Positions 8,006-16,203 of a stretch of 32,566 bases of DNA are shown one piece after another. How positions within the stretch are numbered: position 1 is the first letter of the stretch; each line of letters starts with the position of its first letter. A program made the translations under genes and the position numbers. The notes beneath the pieces are model-generated. The model was not told the DNA's origin. It saw only the letters and a program-made list of their open reading frames with translations, and ran no database searches. This DNA comes from UBA3537 sp038106885 (GTDB lineage Bacteria > Bacteroidota > Bacteroidia > Flavobacteriales > Flavobacteriaceae): positions 1 to 32,566 of the forward strand of contig JAYNFX010000013.1 of the NCBI GenBank assembly GCA_038106885.1. The letters run 5' to 3'.

Positions 8006-8992
8006 ATGTCAAAAAAATTAAACAAAATAGGTGTTCTTACATCCGGTGGAGATTCACCAGGAATGAATGCTGCAATAAGATCTGTAGTAAGGACTTGTGC
8101 ATATCACGGCATTGATTGTATTGGTATATACAGAGGCTACGAAGGATTGATTGAAGGCGATTTTAAACTCCTTGATGCTAGAAGTGTAAATTACGTAATT
8201 AATAAGGGAGGTACATTTTTAAAATCTGCAAGGTCCAATGAATTTAGAACAAAGCAGGGCAGAGTTAAGGCTTATGATAAACTAACTAAAGAAGGCATTG
8301 AAGCATTAGTTTTAATTGGTGGTGATGGTACTTTCACTGGTGGAATGATTTTTAATAAAGAATTTGATTTTCCAGTCATTGGAATTCCAGGTACAATAGA
8401 CAACGATATTTCTGGAACTAATTATACACTAGGATATGACACCGCATTGAATACTGTTGTTGAGGCAATTGATAAAATTAGAGATACTGCAAGTTCTCAT
8501 AAAAGACTTTTCTTCGTTGAGGTTATGGGTAGAGATGTTGGTCACATTGCTTTAAACGCTGGAGTTGGATCTGGTGCTGAAGAGATTTTAGTTCCCGAGG
8601 AAGATTTAGGCCTTGACCGTCTTTTGGAATCACTTCAAAAAAGTAAAAATTCTGGTAAGTCATCTAGTATTGTTGTTGTTGCAGAGGGAGATAAAACAGG
8701 TAAAAATGTTTTTCAATTGAGAGATTACGTTGAGGCTAATTTAGAAGGTTATGACGTCAGAGTTTCTGTTCTTGGGCATATGCAAAGAGGTGGAGCTCCA
8801 AGTTGCTTTGATAGAGTTTTAGCTTCTAGAATGGGTGTTAAAGCAGTAGAATCTCTTTTAGATGGTAAACATAATGTAATGGTTGGTACTATTAACAACA
8901 AACTTGAATTGTGTCCCATAGAAAAAGCAGTTAAAGGAACTAGTAAAATTGACACAGAACTTTTAAGAGTTTCTGATATTATGAGTATATAA
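8006..8992 (+). CDS. pfkA: ATP-dependent 6-phosphofructokinase
   Basis: Phosphorylates fructose 6-phosphate to fructose 1,6-bisphosphate, the committed step of glycolysis, in the cytoplasm. The 328-residue length and colinear motifs fit bacterial PfkA: ATP loop TSGGDSPGMNAAIR (residues 12-25), IGGDGTFTGG with GGDG at 105-108, PGTIDNDISG with catalytic Asp132, and VEVMGRDVGHIAL for substrate binding. Glycine in GGDG and Gly129 in PGTIDND point to ATP rather than pyrophosphate as phosphoryl donor (PPi enzymes typically have GGDD and PKTIDND). It is followed after 28 bases by gap, so the two glycolytic genes are probably co-transcribed. The leader holds two LacI/PurR-like palindromes. Confidence 0.96.
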   Translation: MSKKLNKIGVLTSGGDSPGMNAAIRSVVRTCAYHGIDCIGIYRGYEGLIEGDFKLLDARSVNYVINKGGTFLKSARSNEFRTKQGRVKAYDKLTKEGIEALVLIGGDGTFTGGMIFNKEFDFPVIGIPGTIDNDISGTNYTLGYDTALNTVVEAIDKIRDTASSHKRLFFVEVMGRDVGHIALNAGVGSGAEEILVPEEDLGLDRLLESLQKSKNSGKSSSIVVVAEGDKTGKNVFQLRDYVEANLEGYDVRVSVLGHMQRGGAPSCFDRVLASRMGVKAVESLLDGKHNVMVGTINNKLELCPIEKAVKGTSKIDTELLRVSDIMSI

Positions 8993-9020
8993 ATTAATAA
9001 CTAACCAAAAAATAATAATA

Positions 9021-10022
9021 ATGGCAAATGTAAAAATAGGGATTAACGGATTTGGAAGAATTGGTAGAATTGCTTTCAGAATAGCTTCAGAAAGACCTGA
9101 TGTAGAAGTTGTTGGAATTAATGATTTGCTTGATGTTGAACATTTAGCATATCTTTTAAAATATGATTCTGTTCACGGTAAATTTAAAGGTTCAATTGAA
9201 GTTAATAATGGTAACCTTGTTGTTAATGGTAACGTAATTAGAGTTACCGCAGAGCGTAATCCTGAGGATTTAAATTGGGATTCAATTGGAGTTGACGTTG
9301 TAATGGAGTGTACAGGTATTTTTACAACTCTTGATGGTGCCCAGAAACATATTACTGCTGGTGCTAAAAAGGTTGCAATATCTGCACCATCTGCTGATGC
9401 CCCTATGTTTGTTATGGGTGTTAATCACAATGATATTACTTCGGATAATAAAATTGTATCAAATGCATCTTGCACAACTAATTGTTTAGCTCCTTTGGCA
9501 AAAGTTATAAATGACAATTTTGGTTTAGCTGAAGGATTGATGACAACTGTTCATGCTGCAACTGCCACACAATTTACTGTTGATGGCCCTTCCAGAAAAA
9601 ATTATCGCCTTGGACGAGCCTCCCTAAATAATATTGTGCCAGCTTCAACTGGTGCTGCAAAAGCTGTTGGAAAGGTTATTCCTGAGCTAAATGGCAAATT
9701 AACTGGAATGGCTTTCAGGGTTCCAACAGTTGACGTTTCAGTGGTTGATTTGACATGTAGATTAGAAAAAAGTGCAACCTTTGAAGAGGTGAAAGATGCT
9801 ATAAAAAAAGCTTCTGAAAATGACTTAAAGGGAATCTTGGGATATACTGAAGAAGGTGTAGTATCTCAGGATTTTGTCTCAGAGTCAAAGACTAGTACAT
9901 TTGATGCTAATGCCAGTATAGGCTTAAATGATAATTTTGTAAAGTTGATATCATGGTATGATAATGAGTATGGATATTCTTCTAAATTAGTTGATCTAGC
10001 TCAATATATTAATTCTCTTTAA
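9021..10022 (+). CDS. gap: Type I glyceraldehyde-3-phosphate dehydrogenase
   Basis: Oxidises glyceraldehyde 3-phosphate to 1,3-bisphosphoglycerate with NAD and phosphate. The 333-residue protein starts with the Rossmann fingerprint INGFGRIGR. Asp in INDLLD (residue 35) is the usual NAD-selecting acidic residue. The catalytic motif SNASCTTNCLAPLAKV places the nucleophilic cysteine at 151, and TTVHAAT supplies His178. C-terminal WYDNEYGYSSKLVDL is canonical. The substrate loop reads GRASLNNIVPASTGA where many homologues have GRGAGQNIIP; I regard this as ordinary variation. It is the second gene of the pfkA cluster and is followed directly by a strong inverted repeat at 10026-10058. Confidence 0.97.
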   Translation: MANVKIGINGFGRIGRIAFRIASERPDVEVVGINDLLDVEHLAYLLKYDSVHGKFKGSIEVNNGNLVVNGNVIRVTAERNPEDLNWDSIGVDVVMECTGIFTTLDGAQKHITAGAKKVAISAPSADAPMFVMGVNHNDITSDNKIVSNASCTTNCLAPLAKVINDNFGLAEGLMTTVHAATATQFTVDGPSRKNYRLGRASLNNIVPASTGAAKAVGKVIPELNGKLTGMAFRVPTVDVSVVDLTCRLEKSATFEEVKDAIKKASENDLKGILGYTEEGVVSQDFVSESKTSTFDANASIGLNDNFVKLISWYDNEYGYSSKLVDLAQYINSL

Positions 10023-10025
10023 TTA

Positions 10026-10058
10026 ATATTAATACGTGTAAAATACATGTATTAATAT
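10026..10058 (+). terminator. Long hairpin after gap (terminator or processing signal)
   Basis: Two 15-base arms (10026-10040 and 10044-10058) pair with one G-T mismatch, allowed as G.U in RNA, around an AAA loop. It begins three bases after the gap stop codon. No clear U-tract follows (ATAACC), so it may be a weak terminator, an RNA stabiliser that keeps gap mRNA abundant relative to the next gene, or a palindromic binding site. The structure is seen; the role is inferred. Confidence 0.6.
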
Positions 10059-10072
10059 AACCTTATCATGTT

Positions 10073-10945
10073 ATGATTCTAATAGTTGACAGTGGTTCTA
10101 CAAAGAGTGACTGGATTGCGATTGATTCAAAATCTGGATCTTATTTATTTGAAAGGCAAAGAACAAGAGGTCTTAATCCAGCAATAATATCAAAAAAGGA
10201 GGCTTTTGATATTATTGCTGAAAATGAGATTTTGATGAAAAACAAGTCTAAAGTTGAGTATGTATTTTTTTATGGTGCAGGTTGTGGAACTGTTGAAGCA
10301 CCAAAAATGCTCAAATCAGTCTTAAAAAATATATTTTCAAATGCTGAGGTTAATGTAAAGGAAGACACATACGCAGCGATTTTCTCAACTGTTGGTGTAA
10401 ATAAACAAGCAGCTGTAGTTTGTATTTTGGGTACGGGATCCAATTGTACTTATTTTAATGGAACTGAAGCTGAGCAACGTGTCGTTTCATTGGGATATTC
10501 AATTATGGATGATGCATCCGGTAATTATTTTGGAAGACAATTACTAAGAGATTATTATTACGATTTCATGCCTCATGATTTTAAATTGATGTTTAGGACT
10601 CGTTATAATATGAACGATGATTTTATTAAAAAAAATCTTTATAAGAAACCAAATCCAAATGCATATTTGGCAAAATTTGCTGAATTTCTTATTTTAAACA
10701 AAGAGTCTAAATACATAAAAAGTCTAATTGATAAAGGTCTTACTTTATTTATAAAAACTATGATATTACAATTTAAAAATGAAATTAAAACTGTTCCTGT
10801 CCATTTTGCAGGTTCAATAGCATTTTTTTTACAAGAAGAAATTAAAGAAATTTCTAAACAATTTGGTATCACAGTTGGGAATTTTCAAAGACGACCAATT
10901 GAAGGTTTAGTTGATTATCATTTGAAACAAGTATCCAAAAGATAA
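10073..10945 (+). CDS. BadF/BadG/BcrA/BcrD-family ATPase, N-acetylglucosamine kinase-like
   Basis: A 290-residue ASKHA-fold sugar kinase-like protein. Phosphate 1 motif MILIVDSGSTKSDWIAID at the N-terminus, adenosine/phosphate 2 motif ILGTGSNCTYF in the middle, and GYSIMDDASGNYFGRQLL are diagnostic for the family that includes eukaryotic-type GlcNAc kinase and bacterial MurNAc/GlcNAc kinases. The C-terminal HFAGSIAFFLQEEI contains the second Gly-rich ATP-binding region. Likely reaction: ATP-dependent phosphorylation of GlcNAc, or of a related amino sugar, for recycling; the exact sugar cannot be decided from sequence. It follows gap and probably reads through from it, moderated by the hairpin between them. 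Its stop codon is one base from the stop of the convergent ridA. Confidence 0.85.
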   Translation: MILIVDSGSTKSDWIAIDSKSGSYLFERQRTRGLNPAIISKKEAFDIIAENEILMKNKSKVEYVFFYGAGCGTVEAPKMLKSVLKNIFSNAEVNVKEDTYAAIFSTVGVNKQAAVVCILGTGSNCTYFNGTEAEQRVVSLGYSIMDDASGNYFGRQLLRDYYYDFMPHDFKLMFRTRYNMNDDFIKKNLYKKPNPNAYLAKFAEFLILNKESKYIKSLIDKGLTLFIKTMILQFKNEIKTVPVHFAGSIAFFLQEEIKEISKQFGITVGNFQRRPIEGLVDYHLKQVSKR

Positions 10946-10946
10946 T

Positions 10947-11330
10947 TTAGAAAGATGCTATAAAGCTGATTTCTACGTTTACAAATTTCGGTAGATTAGC
11001 TACTTCGACAGTCTCTCTTGCTGGCGCAATATGATTTTTAAAATATTTTCCATAAATGGAATTAATTTCACTGAAATTTTTCATATCAGAAACAAATATT
11101 GTTGCTTTAACTACATTATCAAATGTCATATTACTTGCTTCTAAAATAGCTTTTAAATTATTCATTACTAAATTTGTCTCGTCTTTAATATTATCTGTTT
11201 TCAATTCTCCAGATTCTGGTTCAATTGCAATTTGACCTGACGTGTATAGTATATCTCCAATCAAAATAGCTTGATTATATGGTCCAATTGGTGCTGGAGC
11301 TTTTTTAGTTTCAATAATTTTTTTTACCAT
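10947..11330 (-). CDS. ridA: RidA family reactive intermediate/imine deaminase
   Basis: A 127-residue YjgF/YER057c/UK114 protein, expected to form a trimer and hydrolyse 2-aminoacrylate and other enamine/imine intermediates that damage PLP enzymes. The family signature is present: N-terminal APAPIGPYNQA, LYTSGQIAIEP, and the C-terminal block APARETVEVANLPKFVNVEIS with the catalytic Arg105 and the conserved Glu120. The gene is complete, starts with ATG, and begins just after the lptD stop codon (about 2 bases between them), so it is almost certainly on the lptD transcript. This lptD-ridA adjacency recurs in Flavobacteriia, although no functional link is known to me. Confidence 0.94.
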   Translation of the reverse strand: MVKKIIETKKAPAPIGPYNQAILIGDILYTSGQIAIEPESGELKTDNIKDETNLVMNNLKAILEASNMTFDNVVKATIFVSDMKNFSEINSIYGKYFKNHIAPARETVEVANLPKFVNVEISFIASF

Positions 11331-11332
11331 AA

Positions 11333-13978
11333 TTATAACTGTTTATCTCTTTGTCTTTGTTTGTCATATTTTATATCACTAAGAATTCCAGATCTTATTC
11401 CAATGAAAAAATTCCATGAACTTCTATTGCTAAAAGGAATCCAAGAAAAATTCATTCGCCAACTTTCTAAATCACGTTCAAATCTGAGTTGTGTATAAGT
11501 AACTCCTTTGTTTTTAAAATCGTAACCAGATGAAAGGCCAATACTCCATCTTGGTGATAAATCAATATCACCAGAAAACATCAATGAATGTGATGAAATT
11601 TCATTTTGTCTGGTTGAATTGTTATAGTTTAATGCGTATGCAAGTCTTAAACTCCACGGTAATTTATATTTGTACAAATCGGAAATTTTTGTTTCTTCTT
11701 GCTCGTCATTTCTGCTATTTAATCTTTGGTCTGCAAAATCTTGAGGCTTACCAAATAAGTCGTCTGCTCGTCCTCCACTCCTCAATGACTCTTGTTTTGA
11801 AGCATCATTTTTGTCATTATCATTGTCATTGTTAAAACTATCACTGGATAAGTTGTAACTCATTGTTAAATTTGCACTAGTAACTCTGAAAAGACTTCCA
11901 CCATTGTTGATGTTAAAGGTGTTTATTTTTTTATTGTTGTTATCCAATGCATATGGATCTAAAGTAGCACCAAAATTAACACTCATTTTGTTATCAAATA
12001 TTTGTGTCCCTCCATTCATTCTCAGTGGACTCCAGTTCAATGAATCAGCAGCAATATTATAGTTTGTTGAAAGATTTAATGAGTTTAGTAAAAATATTTT
12101 TTTTGGTTCTGTTGCTGTACTGTCTTTGTCTTTAATCTTGGCTTCAAGATTATTACTCATTGCAAAACCTATACTACTTGAATATCTATTCCCTGGTGAT
12201 CCAAAAAGTGATTGTTCAAATCTAGTATATTCAACTTCGTCAGTTGTTAATCCATCAGCATTGATGACTTCATATGTATCGTAATATTGATCAAATGCGG
12301 GATTTGTACTATAGCTTACAGAAGGTCTCATAACATGCCTTATGGCTTGAATTTTTTTCTCTTCTCCGAAATCAAACATACCATATATTGTTGTTCCTAT
12401 ACTTGTACTAAAATTGTATGTAGTGTATGAATCAAATTTTTTCAATTTAGTTGTTATAACTTCTTGGTTTATTTGATCATATCTTTTATTAATTGTATTA
12501 AAAGCCCAAGTGTGATTAATATTAGTACCAGCACTCATGCTAAAATATTTAAATAACTTAAAATTGGTACTAATCGGTATGGTATGTTGAAGTCCTGTTT
12601 TTGCATTTTCAAACATTTCTGGTTTAAAAAATAAAGAATCTGTAGTTTGAATACGATTTTCACCCCTCAAGTTATATTGGAAATTTATATTTTGAATAAT
12701 CCCTTTTTTACTACCAGTTTTAGGTGCTAGAGGGAAAATTCTATCAACACTTCCTTGAAAAGTAGGTAATGTCATGTTAATTGTCTTAGTATTTGTGTTT
12801 TGAGAATGTGTTGCTGTTACACTCATATTTACTTGAGGCTCACCTCTAAAAGTTTTAGAATATGAAACAGATGAAGCTAAAGTGTTATTTAAGAAATTTG
12901 AGTTATTGAGTTGATTAATTGATTCTTGGTAATATGTACTACTTCCTAAATTTACTGATGCAGAAAACCTAGAACTAGGGTTGGACTTACTGTCTTGGCT
13001 TTGATTCCATCTTAAATTATAAATTATACTTTTAGAGTAATCTGGAAACCCTCGTTCACTATTTATTAGATTTTCATAACGGAAGCTTATTCCGCCTCTA
13101 AATTTATATCTCACAGCATAGTTGCTTTCAAGTCTCAGCCCATAACTTCCATTTGTATAGTAATCCCCCAATACAGCCAAATCAACATAATCATTCAATG
13201 CAAAATAATAGCCTCCATTTTGAAGGAAATATCCTCTGTCGTTTTGTTGTCCGAATGAAGGAAAAATAACCCCTGAAGTTCTTTTGTTGGTTAATGGAAA
13301 AAATCCAAAGGGCAATCCAATTGGAGTAGGAACATCCGCTATGAACATGTTAGTTAGCCCAGTTACAACTTTTTTTCCAGGAACAACTTTAGCTTTTCTT
13401 AGTAAGAAATAATATTCGGGATTTTCTTCATTTGTTGAAGTTGTAAATTTAGCTCTTTTAACATAGTAAACTGAATCATTTTCTTTTTTGCTTAAGTCAG
13501 AAATAATTCTACCACCTTGCTGCTCAGTTTTTGAATTCCATATTAATGCTTTTTTTGTTTTTGTATTGAACACAATGGAATCTGGTTCAATTATGTCTTG
13601 TCCTTGCTTTAAAATTGGTGATTGAGAATATATTCCTGAAGAATCTTTTAGTCGACCAGCATAAACGAGATCTTTTCCATAGTCAATAACAATTACTCCT
13701 GATTGAATATCCATATCTTGATACTGAATTTGAGCTTCATTGTACAAATAAATTTGTTTAGTTTTTGGATTTATTGAAGTTATGTCCTTGGCTTTATAGT
13801 TAACTATTCCATCAAGCATTGAATTTTTTTTTGGAATACTATCTGAAACAATAGAATCATTGATTGTTTCACTAGGGATTTGACTATTGTCTAAATTTAT
13901 TTCCTGAGAGAAAACAAAATTGTTTGTAAGCATTGTAAAACTTATAAAAAAAAGAGTTTTAAATAAAATTGTTTTCAA
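11333..13978 (-). CDS. lptD: Putative LPS assembly protein LptD (OstA-like outer-membrane protein)
   Basis: An 881-residue protein with a cleavable signal peptide (MKTILFKTLFFISFTML, cut near FSQ|E at residue 25). An N-terminal LptA/OstA-like beta-jellyroll region (about 55-210: ITSINPKTKQIYLYNEAQIQ, IVIDYGKDLVYA) is followed by a large region of alternating aromatic strands, consistent with a 26-strand outer-membrane barrel that inserts LPS into the outer leaflet. IADVPTPIGLPFGFFPL is a recognisable block in Bacteroidota LptD proteins. Residues about 715-770 form an Asn/Asp/Gln-rich, low-complexity stretch, probably a surface loop. The C-terminus ends QRQRDKQL after barrel strands. Divergent from the amidase gene; ridA is downstream on the same strand. 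The assignment rests on motif recognition and barrel pattern. Confidence 0.85.
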   Translation of the reverse strand: MKTILFKTLFFISFTMLTNNFVFSQEINLDNSQIPSETINDSIVSDSIPKKNSMLDGIVNYKAKDITSINPKTKQIYLYNEAQIQYQDMDIQSGVIVIDYGKDLVYAGRLKDSSGIYSQSPILKQGQDIIEPDSIVFNTKTKKALIWNSKTEQQGGRIISDLSKKENDSVYYVKRAKFTTSTNEENPEYYFLLRKAKVVPGKKVVTGLTNMFIADVPTPIGLPFGFFPLTNKRTSGVIFPSFGQQNDRGYFLQNGGYYFALNDYVDLAVLGDYYTNGSYGLRLESNYAVRYKFRGGISFRYENLINSERGFPDYSKSIIYNLRWNQSQDSKSNPSSRFSASVNLGSSTYYQESINQLNNSNFLNNTLASSVSYSKTFRGEPQVNMSVTATHSQNTNTKTINMTLPTFQGSVDRIFPLAPKTGSKKGIIQNINFQYNLRGENRIQTTDSLFFKPEMFENAKTGLQHTIPISTNFKLFKYFSMSAGTNINHTWAFNTINKRYDQINQEVITTKLKKFDSYTTYNFSTSIGTTIYGMFDFGEEKKIQAIRHVMRPSVSYSTNPAFDQYYDTYEVINADGLTTDEVEYTRFEQSLFGSPGNRYSSSIGFAMSNNLEAKIKDKDSTATEPKKIFLLNSLNLSTNYNIAADSLNWSPLRMNGGTQIFDNKMSVNFGATLDPYALDNNNKKINTFNINNGGSLFRVTSANLTMSYNLSSDSFNNDNDNDKNDASKQESLRSGGRADDLFGKPQDFADQRLNSRNDEQEETKISDLYKYKLPWSLRLAYALNYNNSTRQNEISSHSLMFSGDIDLSPRWSIGLSSGYDFKNKGVTYTQLRFERDLESWRMNFSWIPFSNRSSWNFFIGIRSGILSDIKYDKQRQRDKQL

Positions 13979-14024
13979 TGCTTTTAGGTGTATTTTTGTA
14001 TTGTTTGGCTAGATTATTAAAAAT

Positions 14025-14032
14025 CAAATTTA
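14025..14032 (-). promoter_or_regulatory. Bacteroidota -7 box (TAAATTTG) for lptD
   Basis: On the minus strand the sequence reads TAAATTTG, an exact match to the Bacteroidota consensus TAnnTTTG, 47 bases upstream of the lptD start. A TTTG -33 element at the usual spacing is not seen, so confidence is limited. Confidence 0.4.
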
Positions 14033-14091
14033 CATATTTTTTTATGAGCTGTTTTTTCTAACTTAACCAAATATTACTTTGTTTTATTCGT

Positions 14092-15162
14092 ATGCAAATT
14101 AAATCTTTTTTCACAATCCTTTTGTGTTTTTTTGGATTGATTGCTCATACTCAGTCCAAAAATGATACCAAACCTTTTGTTGTTGTCTTAGACGCAGGTC
14201 ATGGAGGCAAGGATCCTGGTAGACCAACATCATATGGATATAAGGAAAAGGATATTGTTCTAGATATTGTTTTAAAAGTCGGAAACCTTTTAGAAACAAT
14301 TGATGATATTAAAGTTATTTATACAAGAAAATCTGATATGTTTTTAGAACTAAGAGAACGTGCAAATATTGCAAATAAAGCTGATGCAGATCTTTTTGTT
14401 TCAATTCATTGTAATGCTCACAACTCCCAAGCTCATGGAACTGAGACTTATGTTTTGGGTTTACATAGAAATGAGTCTAATTTTAAAGTAGCTCAAAAAG
14501 AAAACGAGGTGATTTTTCTTGAGGATGATTATGATCAAAATTATGAGGGTTTTAATCCAAGTTCTCCTGAATCTTTTATTGGTTTAACCTTGTTGCAAGA
14601 AGATTATTTAGATCAAAGTATTTTATTGGCTAGTAAAATCCAAAAGAATTTCACTAAAAAATTAAAACGTAAAAATAGAGGAGTTAAACAAGCGGGTTTT
14701 TGGGTTCTACACAATACGTATATGCCAAGTGTTCTTGTTGAAACAGGATTTATTACTAATAAATCTGAGGGAGATTATTTAAATTCAGTTAAAGGAAAAA
14801 AAGAAGTTTCTAAAAGTATCTTTGAAGCTATTATTGATTATAAATCAAGTCTCAATAGGAATGTGTTTTTAGATGATTCAGTACCTGAAAATCAAGATAC
14901 TTCAAGTAAAATATTTTTTAAAGTTCAAATCGCAGCTGGTTCGAAAAAAATAGCATTGAAATCATATAATTTTGGAGGTTTGAAGTCTTTAAGTCGCGAA
15001 AAATCAGATAAATTATATCGTTATTTTTATGGTCATACTAACCAATATAATACAGCAATAGAAATGAAGGAAAAAGCTATTAGCTCTGGTTTTAAAAATG
15101 CATTTATCGTTGCCTATTTAAATGGAGAGAAAATTTCAATTGAAAAAGCTTTAAAAAACTAA
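14092..15162 (+). CDS. N-acetylmuramoyl-L-alanine amidase (Amidase_3) with C-terminal SPOR-like domain
   Basis: A periplasmic zinc amidase that cuts the amide bond between MurNAc and the stem peptide, likely used in cell separation or wall remodelling. A signal peptide covers residues 1-20 (MQIKSFFTILLCFFGLIAHT). The catalytic domain (about 29-250) shows VVVLDAGHGGKDPGRP with zinc ligand His37, YKEKDIVLD with Glu52, DLFVSIHCNAH with His106, and SVLVETGF with catalytic Glu217. Residues about 275-352 (FFKVQIAAGSKKIAL to the C-terminus) look like a SPOR domain that would target denuded septal glycan. The insertion at about 125-170 is usual for flavobacterial AmiC-like enzymes. The gene is divergent from lptD and is followed by the MlaD/MCE gene after 63 bases. 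Confidence 0.92.
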   Translation: MQIKSFFTILLCFFGLIAHTQSKNDTKPFVVVLDAGHGGKDPGRPTSYGYKEKDIVLDIVLKVGNLLETIDDIKVIYTRKSDMFLELRERANIANKADADLFVSIHCNAHNSQAHGTETYVLGLHRNESNFKVAQKENEVIFLEDDYDQNYEGFNPSSPESFIGLTLLQEDYLDQSILLASKIQKNFTKKLKRKNRGVKQAGFWVLHNTYMPSVLVETGFITNKSEGDYLNSVKGKKEVSKSIFEAIIDYKSSLNRNVFLDDSVPENQDTSSKIFFKVQIAAGSKKIALKSYNFGGLKSLSREKSDKLYRYFYGHTNQYNTAIEMKEKAISSGFKNAFIVAYLNGEKISIEKALKN

Positions 15163-15180
15163 AATAATTTAAATAACTCT

Positions 15181-15206
15181 TTACAAATTAATTATTAGAT
15201 TTGTAA
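15181..15206 (+). promoter_or_regulatory. Inverted repeat with embedded -7 box upstream of the MlaD gene
   Basis: Perfect 8-base arms TTACAAAT (15181-15188) and ATTTGTAA (15199-15206) flank a 10-base AT-rich spacer. The right arm contains TAGATTTG at 15196-15203, an exact TAnnTTTG -7 box. A start site near 15210 would give a leader of about 16 bases to the TTG start at 15226. The overlap of palindrome and promoter would allow repression by a dimeric regulator, but a weak terminator for the amidase gene is an equally fair reading. Confidence 0.4.
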
Positions 15207-15225
15207 GGTATCAAAATGCCTAATA

Positions 15226-16194
15226 TTGAAAACTTCAAAAGAAATAAAAACTGCTGTATTAGTATTGTCAGGTATTTTATTATTCATTTTCATCTTTAAC
15301 TATTTAAAAGGCGAAAATCTTCTTAGCAGCTCTAGAAAAATTACCGCAATTTATTCAAATGTTGAAGGTTTAGCAATTTCCTCTGCTGTAACTATAAATG
15401 GTCATAAAGTAGGCAAGGTTCAAGATATTAGATTTACTGATGATAAAAGTGGCATGTTAGAGGTTTCAATGCTTATAGATAGTGATTTTAATTTTTCAAA
15501 AAATAGTATTGCGGAGTTGTATGAATCAGGACTGATTGGAGGAAAAGCAATTTCTATTATACCTGCCTTTGATGGTTCAGCTAATACTGTTTCTGGCGAT
15601 GTTTTGAAATCTAAAATAAAACCTGGTTTAACAGAGCTTGTAAATCAACGTCTTACTCCATTACAAGAAAAAATTGAATCAGTTATGGTTAGTGCTGACC
15701 TTCTGTTAAATAATGTAAATAGTATTTTTGATGAAAAAACTAAATCTGATATTAAGGTTAGTATTTCTCAGTTAGAGCAAACCATATCTTCTTTTGAAAA
15801 AACTTCAAATTCTTTACAAAATTTGCTTGAAACTAACAAAAATGCAATTAATAACTCAATCGGTAATATTAGTGACATATCAGACGATTTATCTATCGTT
15901 ACTGACAAATTATCTAAATCAGATTTTGAACAAACTATCAATGAATTAAAGTTTTCACTCAATAATTTCAATTCTTTATTATCTGGTTTGGACAGTGGTG
16001 AGGGTTCTTTGGGTAAATTGTTTAATGATGAAGGCTTATACAATAACTTGGAAGCTTCATTGGGACAACTAGAATCATTGTTAGAGGATATGAAATTAAA
16101 TCCAAAACGTTACGTTCATTTCTCTTTATTTGGAAAAAAAAATAAACAATATATCGAGCGAGATATTAATAAAAATACTGATTCAAATAAATAA
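15226..16194 (+). CDS. MlaD family protein (MCE domain), lipid-transport substrate-binding subunit
   Basis: A 322-residue membrane-anchored periplasmic protein with one N-terminal transmembrane helix (TAVLVLSGILLFIFIFNYL, about residues 9-27) and an MCE domain at about 36-115 (ITAIYSNVEGLAISSAVTIN, GHKVGKVQDIRF, ELYESGLIGGKAISIIP). A long helical tail follows, rich in Ser/Asn/Leu and probably coiled coil (about 135-285). MCE proteins form hexameric channels for phospholipid transfer between membranes. The frame has no ATG: TTG at 15226 gives KTSKEIKTAVLVLSGILLF, which matches the usual flavobacterial N-terminus, and an out-of-frame ATG at 15216 is a decoy. No MlaE/MlaF genes are beside it. 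Confidence 0.9.
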   Translation: MKTSKEIKTAVLVLSGILLFIFIFNYLKGENLLSSSRKITAIYSNVEGLAISSAVTINGHKVGKVQDIRFTDDKSGMLEVSMLIDSDFNFSKNSIAELYESGLIGGKAISIIPAFDGSANTVSGDVLKSKIKPGLTELVNQRLTPLQEKIESVMVSADLLLNNVNSIFDEKTKSDIKVSISQLEQTISSFEKTSNSLQNLLETNKNAINNSIGNISDISDDLSIVTDKLSKSDFEQTINELKFSLNNFNSLLSGLDSGEGSLGKLFNDEGLYNNLEASLGQLESLLEDMKLNPKRYVHFSLFGKKNKQYIERDINKNTDSNK

Positions 16195-16203
16195 CTAAGA
16201 TTT

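Noticed and set aside
11790..11832. Asn/Asp-rich repeat region of lptD as a possible tandem repeat or phase-variable tract
   Set aside because: The codons are similar but there is no long perfect repeat unit; it reads as a low-complexity surface loop in an intact frame.
11271..11835. Two plus-strand frames (11271-11498 and 11530-11835) opposite ridA and lptD
   Set aside because: Antisense shadows over well-supported genes, with no recognisable motif and Cys/His/Leu composition typical of reverse-strand reading.
14074..14081. TTACTTTG as a -7 box for the amidase gene
   Set aside because: It differs from TAnnTTTG at one key base and has no -33 element; the resulting leader would be nearly absent, so it is too weak to annotate.
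15216..15218. ATG as the start of the MlaD gene
   Set aside because: It is out of frame and leads to a short meaningless peptide; the TTG at 15226 restores the family N-terminus.
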